DNA of 45,196 bases from positions 1-45,196 of the forward strand of contig JAUHYM010000004.1 in assembly GCA_030426515.1 (NCBI GenBank), written 5' to 3'. Under the pieces are notes generated by a model. That model had not been told where the DNA came from and did no database searches. It was given only the letters and a program-made list of their open reading frames with translations. A program made the translations under genes and the position numbers. Below are positions 1 through 7,532 of the stretch, in pieces. The DNA is from Actinomycetes bacterium. GTDB lineage: Bacteria > Actinomycetota > Actinomycetes > Actinomycetales > Microbacteriaceae. Position 1 is the stretch's first letter, and the number at the start of each line of letters is the position of its first letter.

Positions 1-82
1 GCTCGACCTCCGCAGCCGTCGCCCCATCGAGAACCTCACCCAGAAACACGGCACGCATCTCAGCCGCAACGATTCCCCTCAC
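1..82 (-). CDS. Start of an unidentified gene, cut by the window edge
   Basis: An open frame runs leftward off the window from a GTG at 82-80, with an alternative ATG at 58-56. A GGAG-containing stretch about 6 nt before the GTG could be its ribosome binding site. The visible peptide (VRGIVAAEMRAVFLGEVLDG followed by ATAAEVE) has plausible amphipathic helix composition, but about 27 residues are too few to assign a family. It would be divergent from the DUF2520 gene at 264. It could be a chance frame. Confidence 0.3.
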   Translation of the reverse strand, partial: MRGIVAAEMRAVFLGEVLDGATAAEVE

Positions 83-251
83 AACACACTCCGCTCCATG
101 TGTTGCACTCACCACCTGAAGGTGCCCTCCTGAATCCGGCTCTGATCCTGATCTCGGCACGCACCCCCGCCGCTGACGGCGCCTCCACCCCGGCCCGGCG
201 CCTCCACCTCGACCCTTGCGCCGTGCGCGATCGCTGACAGCACCCGCGGGA

Positions 252-257
252 TAGCAT
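252..257 (+). promoter_or_regulatory. -10 box for leaderless DUF2520 gene
   Basis: TAGCAT ends 6 nt before the ATG at 264 and no Shine-Dalgarno sequence precedes the start. The transcript probably begins at or next to the start codon. No clear -35 box was found. Confidence 0.5.
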
Positions 258-263
258 CGACGG

Positions 264-974
264 ATGCAGCGCGACGGCAGACTCGGGGTCGGGATCGTGG
301 GCGCCGGGCGCGTCGGTCCCGTCATCGGCGCGGCGCTCGCCGGAGCGGGCCACGCGATCACTGGCATCACCGCCGGCTCCGACGACGACCGCGTCGAGGC
401 CGTACTCCCCAGCGTCCCGGTGCTCGAGACCGAGGAGGTCCTGCGCCGCAGCGAACTGGTGATCCTCGCCGTGCCCGGCGATCAGCTCGCCGGCCTCGTC
501 GCCGGCCTCTCCGAGGTCGGTGCCTGGCAGGTCGGGCAGCTCGTGCTGCACACGGATGCCGCGCACGGCATACAGGTGCTCGCGCCGGCGGCAGCGGTGG
601 GGGCCATCCCGCTTGCCGTCCACCCGGCGATCTCCTTCACCGGAACCACGATCGATCTGCGGGAGCTCTCGCACGCGTGGGCCGCGGTGACCGCCCCCGC
701 ACCCGTCCTGCCGATCGCGCAGGCGCTGGCGGTCGAGCTCGGCTGCGAGCCCGTGGTGATCGCCGAGCAGGATCGCGCGGCGTACGCCGAGGCCGTCGCG
801 ACCGCCACCGCCTTCTCACGCTCGATCGTCGGGCAGGCCACGACCCTGCTCGCCGGGATCGGGGTGGAGAACCCGGGCGGGTTCCTGTCGTCGCTGGTGC
901 GCTCGACGGTCGATCAGGCGCTCGCCGAGGCGTCGCCGGGCGTCGCGGCCGATGAGCCCGGCCTTGATGCCTGA
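264..974 (+). CDS. Rossmann-like and DUF2520 domain protein
   Basis: A 236-residue protein that starts with a dinucleotide-binding fold: GIVGAGRVG at about residues 9-17 is the glycine-rich GxGxxG loop. The C-terminal half matches the helical DUF2520-type domain that resembles the dimerisation domain of ketopantoate reductase-like dehydrogenases. A conserved HPAISF-like segment lies near residue 119. It probably binds NAD(P), but its substrate is unknown. In related actinobacteria this gene usually sits directly before panC and lysS. Here panC is absent and a glycosyltransferase on the other strand fills the gap. The ATG at 264 is chosen because the glycine-rich loop follows directly and a -10 box sits 6 nt upstream. 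Confidence 0.8.
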   Translation: MQRDGRLGVGIVGAGRVGPVIGAALAGAGHAITGITAGSDDDRVEAVLPSVPVLETEEVLRRSELVILAVPGDQLAGLVAGLSEVGAWQVGQLVLHTDAAHGIQVLAPAAAVGAIPLAVHPAISFTGTTIDLRELSHAWAAVTAPAPVLPIAQALAVELGCEPVVIAEQDRAAYAEAVATATAFSRSIVGQATTLLAGIGVENPGGFLSSLVRSTVDQALAEASPGVAADEPGLDA

Positions 975-1053
975 AAGGACCGTTGAGTCGCGGCCTTCCC
1001 GGCTGATCGGGCAACGACATGGCGGCTCGCCGCAGGAGATGCGCGCCGGCGGA

Positions 1054-1968
1054 TCAGCTCCGGGCGCCGGGACGCGCGCGGCGGGCGAGCCCGTCCATGA
1101 GTCCAGTGGGGGCGGTGCGTAAGGCCCAGCCCACCTCGCCCAGCGCGGGTCGCACGTGCCCGGCGCCGATCGACCGGCGGGCGGCACGCAGTGCCCTCCA
1201 CCACGCGTACCGCGCGTTGCGCCGTCGTGCGCCGCGGAGGGCTCGCGCCCACTCCCCATCGCGCTGAGCAGCCTGCGACGCCAGGTGCAGCCGGAGGACG
1301 GCATCGATGCCCCGCACCAGATCGCGATGGTTCTTGACCGTGTTCTCGGGGTGCTCGCGGTAGTCGACCAAGGGCTCGTCGATCGGCGTCACCGGGCCGA
1401 GGTGAAGCAGTCGCAGCACGAGATCGGCGTCCTCGGCATGGGTGAGGGCGCTGTGAAAGCCTCCGCAGGCGGCGAATGCCGAGTGTCTGACGAGGAGGTT
1501 GGGCATCATGACACGTGTTTCCCCGACCGCGATCGCGGCCGACGAGCCATCGGTGATCGGCGGAGATGTCAGAACGACCGCGCCGTGGCGATCGATGACG
1601 TTCATCCGGCTGTATGAGGCGATCGCGTCGGGTTCCCGCATGTGCGCAGCGAGGTGGCTCTCGAGCCGGTCGGCACGCCACCGATCGTCGTCGTCGAGAA
1701 ACGCGAGGAACTCGCCTGTGGCCACGAACGCGCCGCGGTTGCGTGCGACGCTCACACCTGACGCAGGCTGGTGAATCACGTGCGCACCTGGGAGGACAGC
1801 CGCCGCCGCCTCCTCGACGGCCTCCGGGTCGGGGGAGCCATCGTCGACGATTACGACCTCGACGTCGTCGAGCGTCTGCGCCGCCACGGAGGCGAGCGCC
1901 TCGGTGAGATAGGGAGACTGGCGATGGGTCGCCACGATCACGCTCACCCGGGGGCTGGGAGTCGACAC
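1054..1968 (-). CDS. GT2 family glycosyltransferase
   Basis: About 304 residues, read from a GTG at 1968 that lies shortly before the first beta strand (RVSVIVATHRQSPYL). The GT-A nucleotide-sugar fold is clear: VVIVDDGSPDP early on, then LAFLDDDDRW with the DxD-type metal/nucleotide-binding aspartates, then an acidic HAEDADLVLRLL segment in the acceptor-side region. The arginine-rich C-terminus suggests membrane association, and there is no transmembrane segment. It probably transfers a sugar to a surface glycan, with unknown donor and acceptor. It is divergent from lysS and convergent with the DUF2520 gene. The open frame continues far upstream across lysS on the opposite strand, but that part is antisense shadow. 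The exact start is uncertain. Confidence 0.8.
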   Translation of the reverse strand: MSTPSPRVSVIVATHRQSPYLTEALASVAAQTLDDVEVVIVDDGSPDPEAVEEAAAAVLPGAHVIHQPASGVSVARNRGAFVATGEFLAFLDDDDRWRADRLESHLAAHMREPDAIASYSRMNVIDRHGAVVLTSPPITDGSSAAIAVGETRVMMPNLLVRHSAFAACGGFHSALTHAEDADLVLRLLHLGPVTPIDEPLVDYREHPENTVKNHRDLVRGIDAVLRLHLASQAAQRDGEWARALRGARRRNARYAWWRALRAARRSIGAGHVRPALGEVGWALRTAPTGLMDGLARRARPGARS

Positions 1969-2028
1969 AGGCGTGATCCTAGTCGCTGGTCCCGCCGCCG
2001 GCGCAGCGAGTGCGGTGACAGCCGCCGA

Positions 2029-2054
2029 TAGACTTGCGGGCGACTTCCGAGGAG
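2029..2054 (+). promoter_or_regulatory. lysS -10 box and ribosome binding site
   Basis: TAGACT at 2029-2034 fits a -10 box. GAGGAG at 2049-2054 lies 10 nt before the ATG at 2065. Unlike many genes in this window, lysS therefore seems to have a short leader with a Shine-Dalgarno site. Confidence 0.45.
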
Positions 2055-2064
2055 CCCGCACCAC

Positions 2065-3591
2065 ATGACAGACACGTCTGCGCCCACGCCCATCGACGCC
2101 GATTCCGCCGAGGACGTCTTCGAGCAGAAGGCGGTTCGGCTCGCCAAGCGCGAGCGGCTGATCGCCGAGCGGGAGGATGCCGCCGGCGGCGCCTACCCGG
2201 TGGCGCTGCCGATCACCGACACCATCCCGGATCTGCGTGCGAGGTTCGGCGATCTCGAGGCCGGTGCCGAGACCGGTGTGACGGCTGCGGTGGCCGGTCG
2301 CGTCGTGTTCAGCCGTAACACCGGGAAGCTGTGCTTCGCGAGCCTGCAGTCGGGGGGTGGCAGCCGGATCCAGGCGATGGTGTCGCTCGCCAACGTCGGT
2401 GACGAGTCGCTGGCCGCCTGGAAGGAGCTCGTCGACCTCGGCGACCACGTCTTCATCACCGGCGAGGTGATCTCGAGCCGCCGCGGTGAGCTGTCGATCA
2501 TGGTCACCGACTGGAGAATCGCGTCCAAGGCGATCCTCCCGCTGCCGAACGTCTATGGCGAGCTGAGCGAAGAGACGCGCATGCGCAGCCGGTTCCTCGA
2601 CCTCATCGTGCGCGACCAGGCGCGCGAGACCGTGGTCGCCCGGGCGAAGGTGAACCAGAGCCTGCGCCAGACGTTCGCGTCGCACGCGTTCATCGAGGTC
2701 GAAACTCCCATGCTGCAGGTGCAGCACGGGGGTGCGGCGGCGCGCCCCTTCGTCACGCACGCCAACGCGTTCGACGCCGACCTGTACCTGCGCATCGCGC
2801 CGGAGCTCTTCCTCAAGCGCGCTGTGGTGGGTGGGATCGACAGGGTCTTCGAGATCAACCGCAACTTCCGCAACGAAGGCGCCGACTCGACCCACAGCCC
2901 CGAGTTCGCGATGCTCGAGGCCTACCAGGCCTACAGCGACTACAACGGCATCGCCGATCTCACCCAGGAGCTCATCCAGAACGCCGCGGTCGCCGTCGCC
3001 GGTTCCACCGAGGTCACGTGGGCCGATGGCACCGTGTACGACCTGGGCGGTGAGTGGGATCGCCTCTCGATGTACGACTCGCTGTCGGATGCCGCAGGCC
3101 GGGGCATCACCCCGGAGACCCCGCTCGACGAGCTGTTCGCGCTCGCCGAGGCCGAGGGCGTGGAGGTGCCCGAGAAGCTCGCCACCCACGGAAAGCTCGT
3201 CGAGGAGCTGTGGGAGCACTTCGTGAAGTCGCGGCTCACCCGCCCGACCTTCGTGATGGACTTCCCCCTCGACACGAGCCCTCTGGTCCGCGAGCACCGC
3301 ACGATCCCGGGGGTCGTGGAGAAGTGGGACCTGTACGTCCGCGGCTTCGAACTGGCCACGGGGTACTCCGAGCTGGTCGACCCGGTCATCCAGCGAGAGC
3401 GCTTCGTCGAGCAGGCGAAGCTCGCGGCACGCGGCGACGACGAGGCCATGCGCGTGGACGAGGAGTTCCTGCGTGCGCTCGAGCACGGGATGCCGCCGAC
3501 CGGTGGCATGGGCATGGGCATCGACCGTCTGCTGATGGCGATCACCGGGCTGGGCATCCGCGAGACCATCCTCTTCCCCCTCGTCAAGTAA
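2065..3591 (+). CDS. lysS: Lysyl-tRNA synthetase, class II
   Basis: A 508-residue cytoplasmic enzyme that charges tRNA-Lys with lysine using ATP. An N-terminal OB-fold anticodon-binding domain (about residues 70-175, containing VAGRVVFSRNTGKLCFASLQ) precedes the class II catalytic core. Motif 1 lies around FIEVETPML, motif 2 around FEINRNFRNEG (about 262-272), and motif 3 is GGMGMGIDRLLMAI (about 480-494) near the C-terminus. The length is normal for the family. The gene stands alone and converges on the DUF4192 gene with only 14 bases between them. Codon use is typical of the core genome. Confidence 0.97.
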   Translation: MTDTSAPTPIDADSAEDVFEQKAVRLAKRERLIAEREDAAGGAYPVALPITDTIPDLRARFGDLEAGAETGVTAAVAGRVVFSRNTGKLCFASLQSGGGSRIQAMVSLANVGDESLAAWKELVDLGDHVFITGEVISSRRGELSIMVTDWRIASKAILPLPNVYGELSEETRMRSRFLDLIVRDQARETVVARAKVNQSLRQTFASHAFIEVETPMLQVQHGGAAARPFVTHANAFDADLYLRIAPELFLKRAVVGGIDRVFEINRNFRNEGADSTHSPEFAMLEAYQAYSDYNGIADLTQELIQNAAVAVAGSTEVTWADGTVYDLGGEWDRLSMYDSLSDAAGRGITPETPLDELFALAEAEGVEVPEKLATHGKLVEELWEHFVKSRLTRPTFVMDFPLDTSPLVREHRTIPGVVEKWDLYVRGFELATGYSELVDPVIQRERFVEQAKLAARGDDEAMRVDEEFLRALEHGMPPTGGMGMGIDRLLMAITGLGIRETILFPLVK

Positions 3592-3593
3592 GC

Positions 3594-3624
3594 CGACGGG
3601 GTCCGCTACGCGGCGCTCCCGTCG
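3594..3624. terminator. Possible bidirectional terminator hairpin after lysS
   Basis: CGACGGG (3594-3600) and CCCGTCG (3618-3624) form a perfect 7-bp inverted repeat with a 17-nt loop. It spans the junction between the convergent lysS and DUF4192 genes and overlaps the last codons of the latter. There is no U-tract. Confidence 0.3.
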
Positions 3625-4772
3625 CGGTGCGCGGTGTAGGCCCATTCCGGCAGGTGGCCCGCGTTGACCAGCGTGCCGACGATCTCCGCCATCCCGTGGT
3701 CAGGCTCGATCGCCTGAGCCGCATCGACGTAGGCCGCCGCGTGCGTCGAGCGGCCCAGTGCCCACGCGAGCCACGCAGCCGCGGAGAGCGGGCCGGGGCG
3801 GTCGGCCTCGGGCGCCAGCGCGGCCGCCCAGCGGCACGCGGCGAGGGCTCGCGTGAGCCGGTCGGCGTCCGGTGCCGGGCCTTCGCCCATCACCGTCCGC
3901 GCGAGGTCCTCCGGGTAGGCGACGCCGTCTCGGCTCCAGCGCAGCTGGGCGTCGAACGCGGCATCCCCTCGTGCCAGATCGCCCGCCCACTGCGAGAGCG
4001 CGACATCCCGCAGGGCGGGGCGTCGCAGGCACCAGACGAGCGATGCGGCATCCCACGCATCGGGGCCCGTACTCGGCCACATCAGGGTGTCTTCGAATAG
4101 GGCGGGGATGTCGTCGAACGCGCACGCGGCGGCCACCGCCTGCGGGTGCGCGTCGGCCAGTCCCGCCGGCGGGCCGCCGTCCTCCCCGGTCCCGGCGAGG
4201 GCGGCGAGCGCGTGCGTCAGCTCGTCGAGCGCGTCGGCGACGTGCGCCTGCTGCTGCTCGCTGACCGTGGGCAGATCCGAGCCGGTCGTCTGGTCGCCAT
4301 GCACGTCGCGGAGAGCCGCGGGTATGTCGGCCACGGCGGGTGCGCTCTCGAGGTCGCTGAGCGGGCGCCCCTCCAGCGGGCAGCTCGCATCCTGGTACGA
4401 CCCCCAGCCGTCTGATGCGACGCACAGCGCGTCGGGAACCCGCAGCCCGCAGGCGTCGGCGCGGCGCAGCAGCGCGCGCACCAGCGTCTCCTGCGCGATG
4501 CCGTCGTCGGCGGCGAACGACTCGTCGGTGTAGACGACCGGGGTCACCCCGTCCACTTCCGGGAGACGGCACACCATGCCGATGAGCGTCGCGGCGGCGC
4601 GGTCGATCGCATCCGGCGCGGCGTCGACCGGCAGGTCCACCCGAAGCACCCCGCGGGTGCGGGAGCGCTCGAAGGGGATCAGGACGATGCTGTTCGAGGG
4701 GTGGTAGCCGGCGAGCCGGGGGACGAGGGCCAGGAAGTCAGCGGGTGCGGTAGCGGTGATGATCGTCGTCAT
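3606..4772 (-). CDS. DUF4192 domain-containing protein
   Basis: About 388 residues from an ATG at 4772. The N-terminus (ADFLALVPRLAGYHPSNSIV, then LIPF) and the following strands with RGVLRVDLP are typical of the actinobacterial DUF4192 family, whose function is unknown. The C-terminal third has TPR-like helical composition (AAWLAWALGRSTHAAAYVDA, then AQAIEPDH), as seen in other family members. No signal peptide or transmembrane segment is present, so it is probably cytoplasmic. It is convergent with lysS and divergent from the small membrane protein at 4885. The frame is open further upstream, but the family start and the change of composition support this ATG. Confidence 0.85.
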   Translation of the reverse strand: MTTIITATAPADFLALVPRLAGYHPSNSIVLIPFERSRTRGVLRVDLPVDAAPDAIDRAAATLIGMVCRLPEVDGVTPVVYTDESFAADDGIAQETLVRALLRRADACGLRVPDALCVASDGWGSYQDASCPLEGRPLSDLESAPAVADIPAALRDVHGDQTTGSDLPTVSEQQQAHVADALDELTHALAALAGTGEDGGPPAGLADAHPQAVAAACAFDDIPALFEDTLMWPSTGPDAWDAASLVWCLRRPALRDVALSQWAGDLARGDAAFDAQLRWSRDGVAYPEDLARTVMGEGPAPDADRLTRALAACRWAAALAPEADRPGPLSAAAWLAWALGRSTHAAAYVDAAQAIEPDHGMAEIVGTLVNAGHLPEWAYTAHRDGSAA

Positions 4773-4871
4773 GCCAGCACCGTGCCGTGAGCGCGGGCGG
4801 CGCGGGGGAATCTGTCCACGGCGGTCTCCGGCAGCGCTCTTGGGGAGGAACCGCCGTCGCAGGAACACGCG

Positions 4872-4877
4872 TATCCT
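4872..4877 (+). promoter_or_regulatory. -10 box for small membrane protein gene
   Basis: TATCCT lies 7 nt before the ATG at 4885, which is leaderless-type spacing. A short GAGG also sits just before the start and could act as a weak ribosome binding site on a longer transcript. Confidence 0.4.
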
Positions 4878-4884
4878 TGAGGTC

Positions 4885-5079
4885 ATGGACGACATCTGGC
4901 TCGGGGCGATCTGGGCGCTCACGCCGACGATCGTCGTGCTCGGGCTGTTCTTCTTCGTCCTGCGCGCCATCCTGCGCATGGACCGCTCGGAGCGGCGCGC
5001 GTACGCGAAGGTCGAGGCCGAGGAGCGCGCCAAGCGCGGACTCGACGTCGCGACCGAGCCGCCCGCGTCCGCGACCTGA
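4885..5079 (+). CDS. Small single-pass membrane protein
   Basis: A 64-residue protein. A hydrophobic segment at about residues 6-29 (WLGAIWALTPTIVVLGLFFF and on) is followed by a charged tail rich in Arg, Glu and Lys with heptad-like spacing, ending in a short Ala/Pro stretch. The topology is probably one transmembrane helix with the charged tail in the cytoplasm. The ATG at 4885 is preferred to in-frame starts upstream because those would add an arginine-rich, GC-skewed leader and because a -10 box lies just before it. Similar lysS-proximal small membrane proteins are common in Microbacteriaceae, and no function is known. It lies 47 bases before the cardiolipin synthase gene. Confidence 0.75.
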   Translation: MDDIWLGAIWALTPTIVVLGLFFFVLRAILRMDRSERRAYAKVEAEERAKRGLDVATEPPASAT

Positions 5080-5091
5080 CCGACCCCGCCG

Positions 5092-5126
5092 ATACGCTGG
5101 GTTCCAGCGGACGCACGGGGAGACGA
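5092..5126 (+). promoter_or_regulatory. Promoter and ribosome binding site of cardiolipin synthase gene
   Basis: TACGCT at 5093-5098 resembles a -10 box. GGGGAG at 5117-5122 precedes the ATG at 5127 by about 4 nt. Confidence 0.4.
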
Positions 5127-6590
5127 ATGGAAATCGAGATCTACACCAGCTGGTGGCTGGTGTTCGTCTTCGTGTTCGACGTCGTCGTCCGCGTGGCGGC
5201 GATCATCATCGTCCCCCGCAATCGCCGCCCCACGGCGGCTATGGCCTGGCTGCTGGCGATCTACTTCATCCCCCTCGTCGGGGTGTTCCTGTTCCTCCTC
5301 ATCGGCACGCCGCGTCTTCCGCGCAAGCGCCGCAAGATGCAGCAGGACATCAACGACTACATCACCGAGACCAGCCGCGGGCTCGACTTCGGCACGCTCC
5401 GGCCCCATGCCGGCGAGGGGTACACGAATCTCGTCACCCTGAACCGCAACCTCGGCGCCATGCCGCTGGCGGGCGACAACGGGGCGATCCTCATCCCCGA
5501 CTATCAGGCGTCGATCGACGCGATGGCCCGTGCCGTCGATGAGGCCGAGGAGTACGTCCACGTCGAGTTCTACATTCTGCAGACGGATGCCTCCACCGAC
5601 GTGTTCTTCACCGCCCTCGAGAGGGCCTGCCGGCGGGGCATCGTCGTGCGGGTGCTGCTGGATCACTGGGCCAACCGCGGCAAGCCGTACTACAAGAAGA
5701 CCCTCAAGCGTCTCGACGCGATGGGTGCGCACTGGAAGCTGATGCTCCCGGTGCAGCCGTTCAAGGGCAAGTACCAGCGTCCCGATCTACGCAACCACCG
5801 CAAGCTCCTCGTCGTCGACGGTGAGGTGGCGTTCATGGGGTCGCAGAACATGACCGACTCCACCTACAACCTAAAAAAGAACATTCGCCGAGGTCTGCAC
5901 TGGGTCGACCTCATGGTGCGCCTCGACGGGCCGATCGTGGCGTCGATCAACGGCGTGTTCCTCGCCGACTGGTTCAGCGAGACCGGCGAGATCCTCTCGG
6001 AGGAGATCGGGCTGTTCGAGGTGAAGTCGGGCTCGGGCGACCTCGACTGCCAGATCGTCCCCAGCGGCCCCGGTTTCGAGAGCGAGAACAATCTGCGGCT
6101 TTTCCTCGGCCTGCTCTATCACGCCAAACGCAAGATCATCATCGTCAGCCCCTACTTCGTGCCCGACGAGTCGCTGCTCATCGCTGTCACCAGCGCCTGC
6201 CAGCGCGGTCTGCAGGTCGAGCTGTTCGTCTCGGAGGAGGGCGACCAGGCCATGGTGTACCACGCGCAGCGCAGCTACTACGAGGCGCTGCTGAAGGCGG
6301 GCGTGCGCATCTGGATGTACCGCAAGCCCTTCATCCTGCATTCCAAGTCGATGACGATCGACGACGACCTCGCGATCATCGGATCGAGCAACATGGACAT
6401 GCGCTCGTTCGGTCTCAACATGGAGGTCTCGCTGTTCGTGCGCGGGGAGGAGTTCGTGAAGGACATGCGCGGCGTCGAGGACATGTACCGCAGCCTCAGC
6501 CGCGAGCTCACCCTCGAGGAGTGGAACAAGCAGCCGCTGCGCTCGACCGTCCTCGACAATCTGGCGCGCCTGACCAGCGCGCTGCAGTAG
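5127..6590 (+). CDS. cls: Cardiolipin synthase (phospholipase D family)
   Basis: A 487-residue membrane enzyme that would condense two phosphatidylglycerol molecules, or a CDP-diacylglycerol pair, into cardiolipin. Two N-terminal hydrophobic segments (about residues 9-28 and 38-60) anchor it, and the catalytic part faces the membrane surface. The two HKD motifs are intact: HRKLLVVDGEVAFMGSQN beginning at H224 and HSKSMTIDDDLAIIGSSN beginning at H405. Both are followed by the GS.N signature of the phospholipase D superfamily. The length is normal. The gene converges on the SDR gene with only three bases between the stops. It marks the boundary between the left core segment and the polysaccharide locus. 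Confidence 0.93.
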   Translation: MEIEIYTSWWLVFVFVFDVVVRVAAIIIVPRNRRPTAAMAWLLAIYFIPLVGVFLFLLIGTPRLPRKRRKMQQDINDYITETSRGLDFGTLRPHAGEGYTNLVTLNRNLGAMPLAGDNGAILIPDYQASIDAMARAVDEAEEYVHVEFYILQTDASTDVFFTALERACRRGIVVRVLLDHWANRGKPYYKKTLKRLDAMGAHWKLMLPVQPFKGKYQRPDLRNHRKLLVVDGEVAFMGSQNMTDSTYNLKKNIRRGLHWVDLMVRLDGPIVASINGVFLADWFSETGEILSEEIGLFEVKSGSGDLDCQIVPSGPGFESENNLRLFLGLLYHAKRKIIIVSPYFVPDESLLIAVTSACQRGLQVELFVSEEGDQAMVYHAQRSYYEALLKAGVRIWMYRKPFILHSKSMTIDDDLAIIGSSNMDMRSFGLNMEVSLFVRGEEFVKDMRGVEDMYRSLSRELTLEEWNKQPLRSTVLDNLARLTSALQ

Positions 6591-6593
6591 TGA

Positions 6594-7451
6594 TCAATCG
6601 TCACCCCGCAGCCCGAGCGACCGCCCCCCGTCGACCGTGAGGTCCTGACCGGTGATGAAGGCCGCGCCGGGGCCGGCGAGGAACACCACCGCTTGCGCGA
6701 CGTCCTCCGCGCGCCCCATGCGATGGAGCACGTTGGTCTCGCGTACTCTCTCGATCTCCTCCAGAGTCGGCTCGCCGCGCAGCACGATGCCGGGCGAAAC
6801 ACAGTTCACCGTGACTCCATGCGGGCCCAGCTCGATCGCCGCGGAACGGCTGTAGCCCACCAGGCCTGCCTTGGCGGCCGCATAGTCGGCGAAGCCAGCC
6901 TTTCCGTGGTGGGCGATGACGGATCCCACGTTGATGATCCGACCCGCGTGCTGTGCGATCATCGCGGCAGACGCGGCTCGGGTGCACGCGATGGCCGCGC
7001 GCAGGTTGATTGCCAGAACGCGGTCGATGACACTGAGCGGGATGGTCCACACCGGGCCGTTTTGGCCCCGGGAGCTTCCCCCCGCGCAGTTCACGAGGAT
7101 ATCGATCCGTCCCAGACCCGCGAAGAACGCCGTGATCTCGTCGTCGTCGGCGAGATCGACTCTCGCCGTGGTGCAGGTTCCCCCGACTTTCTCGGCGTCG
7201 CGGGCGACGTCGCTGAGCTTCTGCGCGTCTCGTCCGATGGCGTGCACGTGCGCACCATGCGCCGCAAGGTGAAGCACGATCGCGCGACCGATCGTCCCGC
7301 TGCCCCCCGTGACGACCGCGGTCGTCCCGGCCAGGCTTCCCGGCTCTGCGACACGGAGTTCGTATGGTCGCGACATCACCACGCGGGTGAGGCGTTCGCG
7401 AAAGGGGCGCAGGATCGCAGACGCTACCTTTCGTGGACGTTGCGTCAGCAA
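6594..7451 (-). CDS. SDR family oxidoreductase
   Basis: A 285-residue short-chain dehydrogenase/reductase that probably oxidises or reduces a keto or hydroxy group with NAD(P). The motifs are complete: TGGSGTIG (48-55) binds cofactor, NCAGG starts at N121, catalytic S177 lies in NVGSV, and Y190/K194 form YAAAK. The C-terminal VSPGIV and DGG segments are typical of the FabG-like class. The start is a TTG at 7451, supported by AGGAGG at 7458-7463 with 6-nt spacing. An internal ATG at residue 26 is the alternative. It diverges from a pyruvyl transferase family gene and a MenD-like gene, which suggests a role in making an unusual sugar or acid substituent. Confidence 0.88.
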   Translation of the reverse strand: MLTQRPRKVASAILRPFRERLTRVVMSRPYELRVAEPGSLAGTTAVVTGGSGTIGRAIVLHLAAHGAHVHAIGRDAQKLSDVARDAEKVGGTCTTARVDLADDDEITAFFAGLGRIDILVNCAGGSSRGQNGPVWTIPLSVIDRVLAINLRAAIACTRAASAAMIAQHAGRIINVGSVIAHHGKAGFADYAAAKAGLVGYSRSAAIELGPHGVTVNCVSPGIVLRGEPTLEEIERVRETNVLHRMGRAEDVAQAVVFLAGPGAAFITGQDLTVDGGRSLGLRGDD

Positions 7452-7457
7452 GATCGA

Positions 7458-7463
7458 CCTCCT
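7458..7463 (-). promoter_or_regulatory. Strong Shine-Dalgarno deciding a TTG start
   Basis: The minus strand reads AGGAGG followed by six bases and then TTG CTG ACG. This is the best ribosome binding site in the neighbourhood and supports the rare TTG initiation codon of the SDR gene. Confidence 0.6.
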
Positions 7464-7520
7464 GCCGTGGATCGCGACGACTCTAGTGCCTCATCGTCGC
7501 GAACCCGGGCAAGCCAACAA

Positions 7521-7526
7521 TACTGT
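7521..7526 (+). promoter_or_regulatory. -10 box for pyruvyl transferase family gene
   Basis: TACTGT sits 6 nt before the ATG at 7533, the same leaderless spacing seen at other genes in this window. Confidence 0.45.
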
Positions 7527-7532
7527 TGCAGG

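Noticed and set aside
1969-3645. Very long minus-strand open frame running through lysS
   Set aside because: It is antisense to a clear lysS gene and its residues (HRDDVVE-rich) show no domain. Only the part before 1968 has glycosyltransferase motifs.
4773-5732. N-terminal extension of the DUF4192 frame
   Set aside because: It would cover the promoter and genes of the small membrane protein and cardiolipin synthase, and the family begins near the ATG at 4772.
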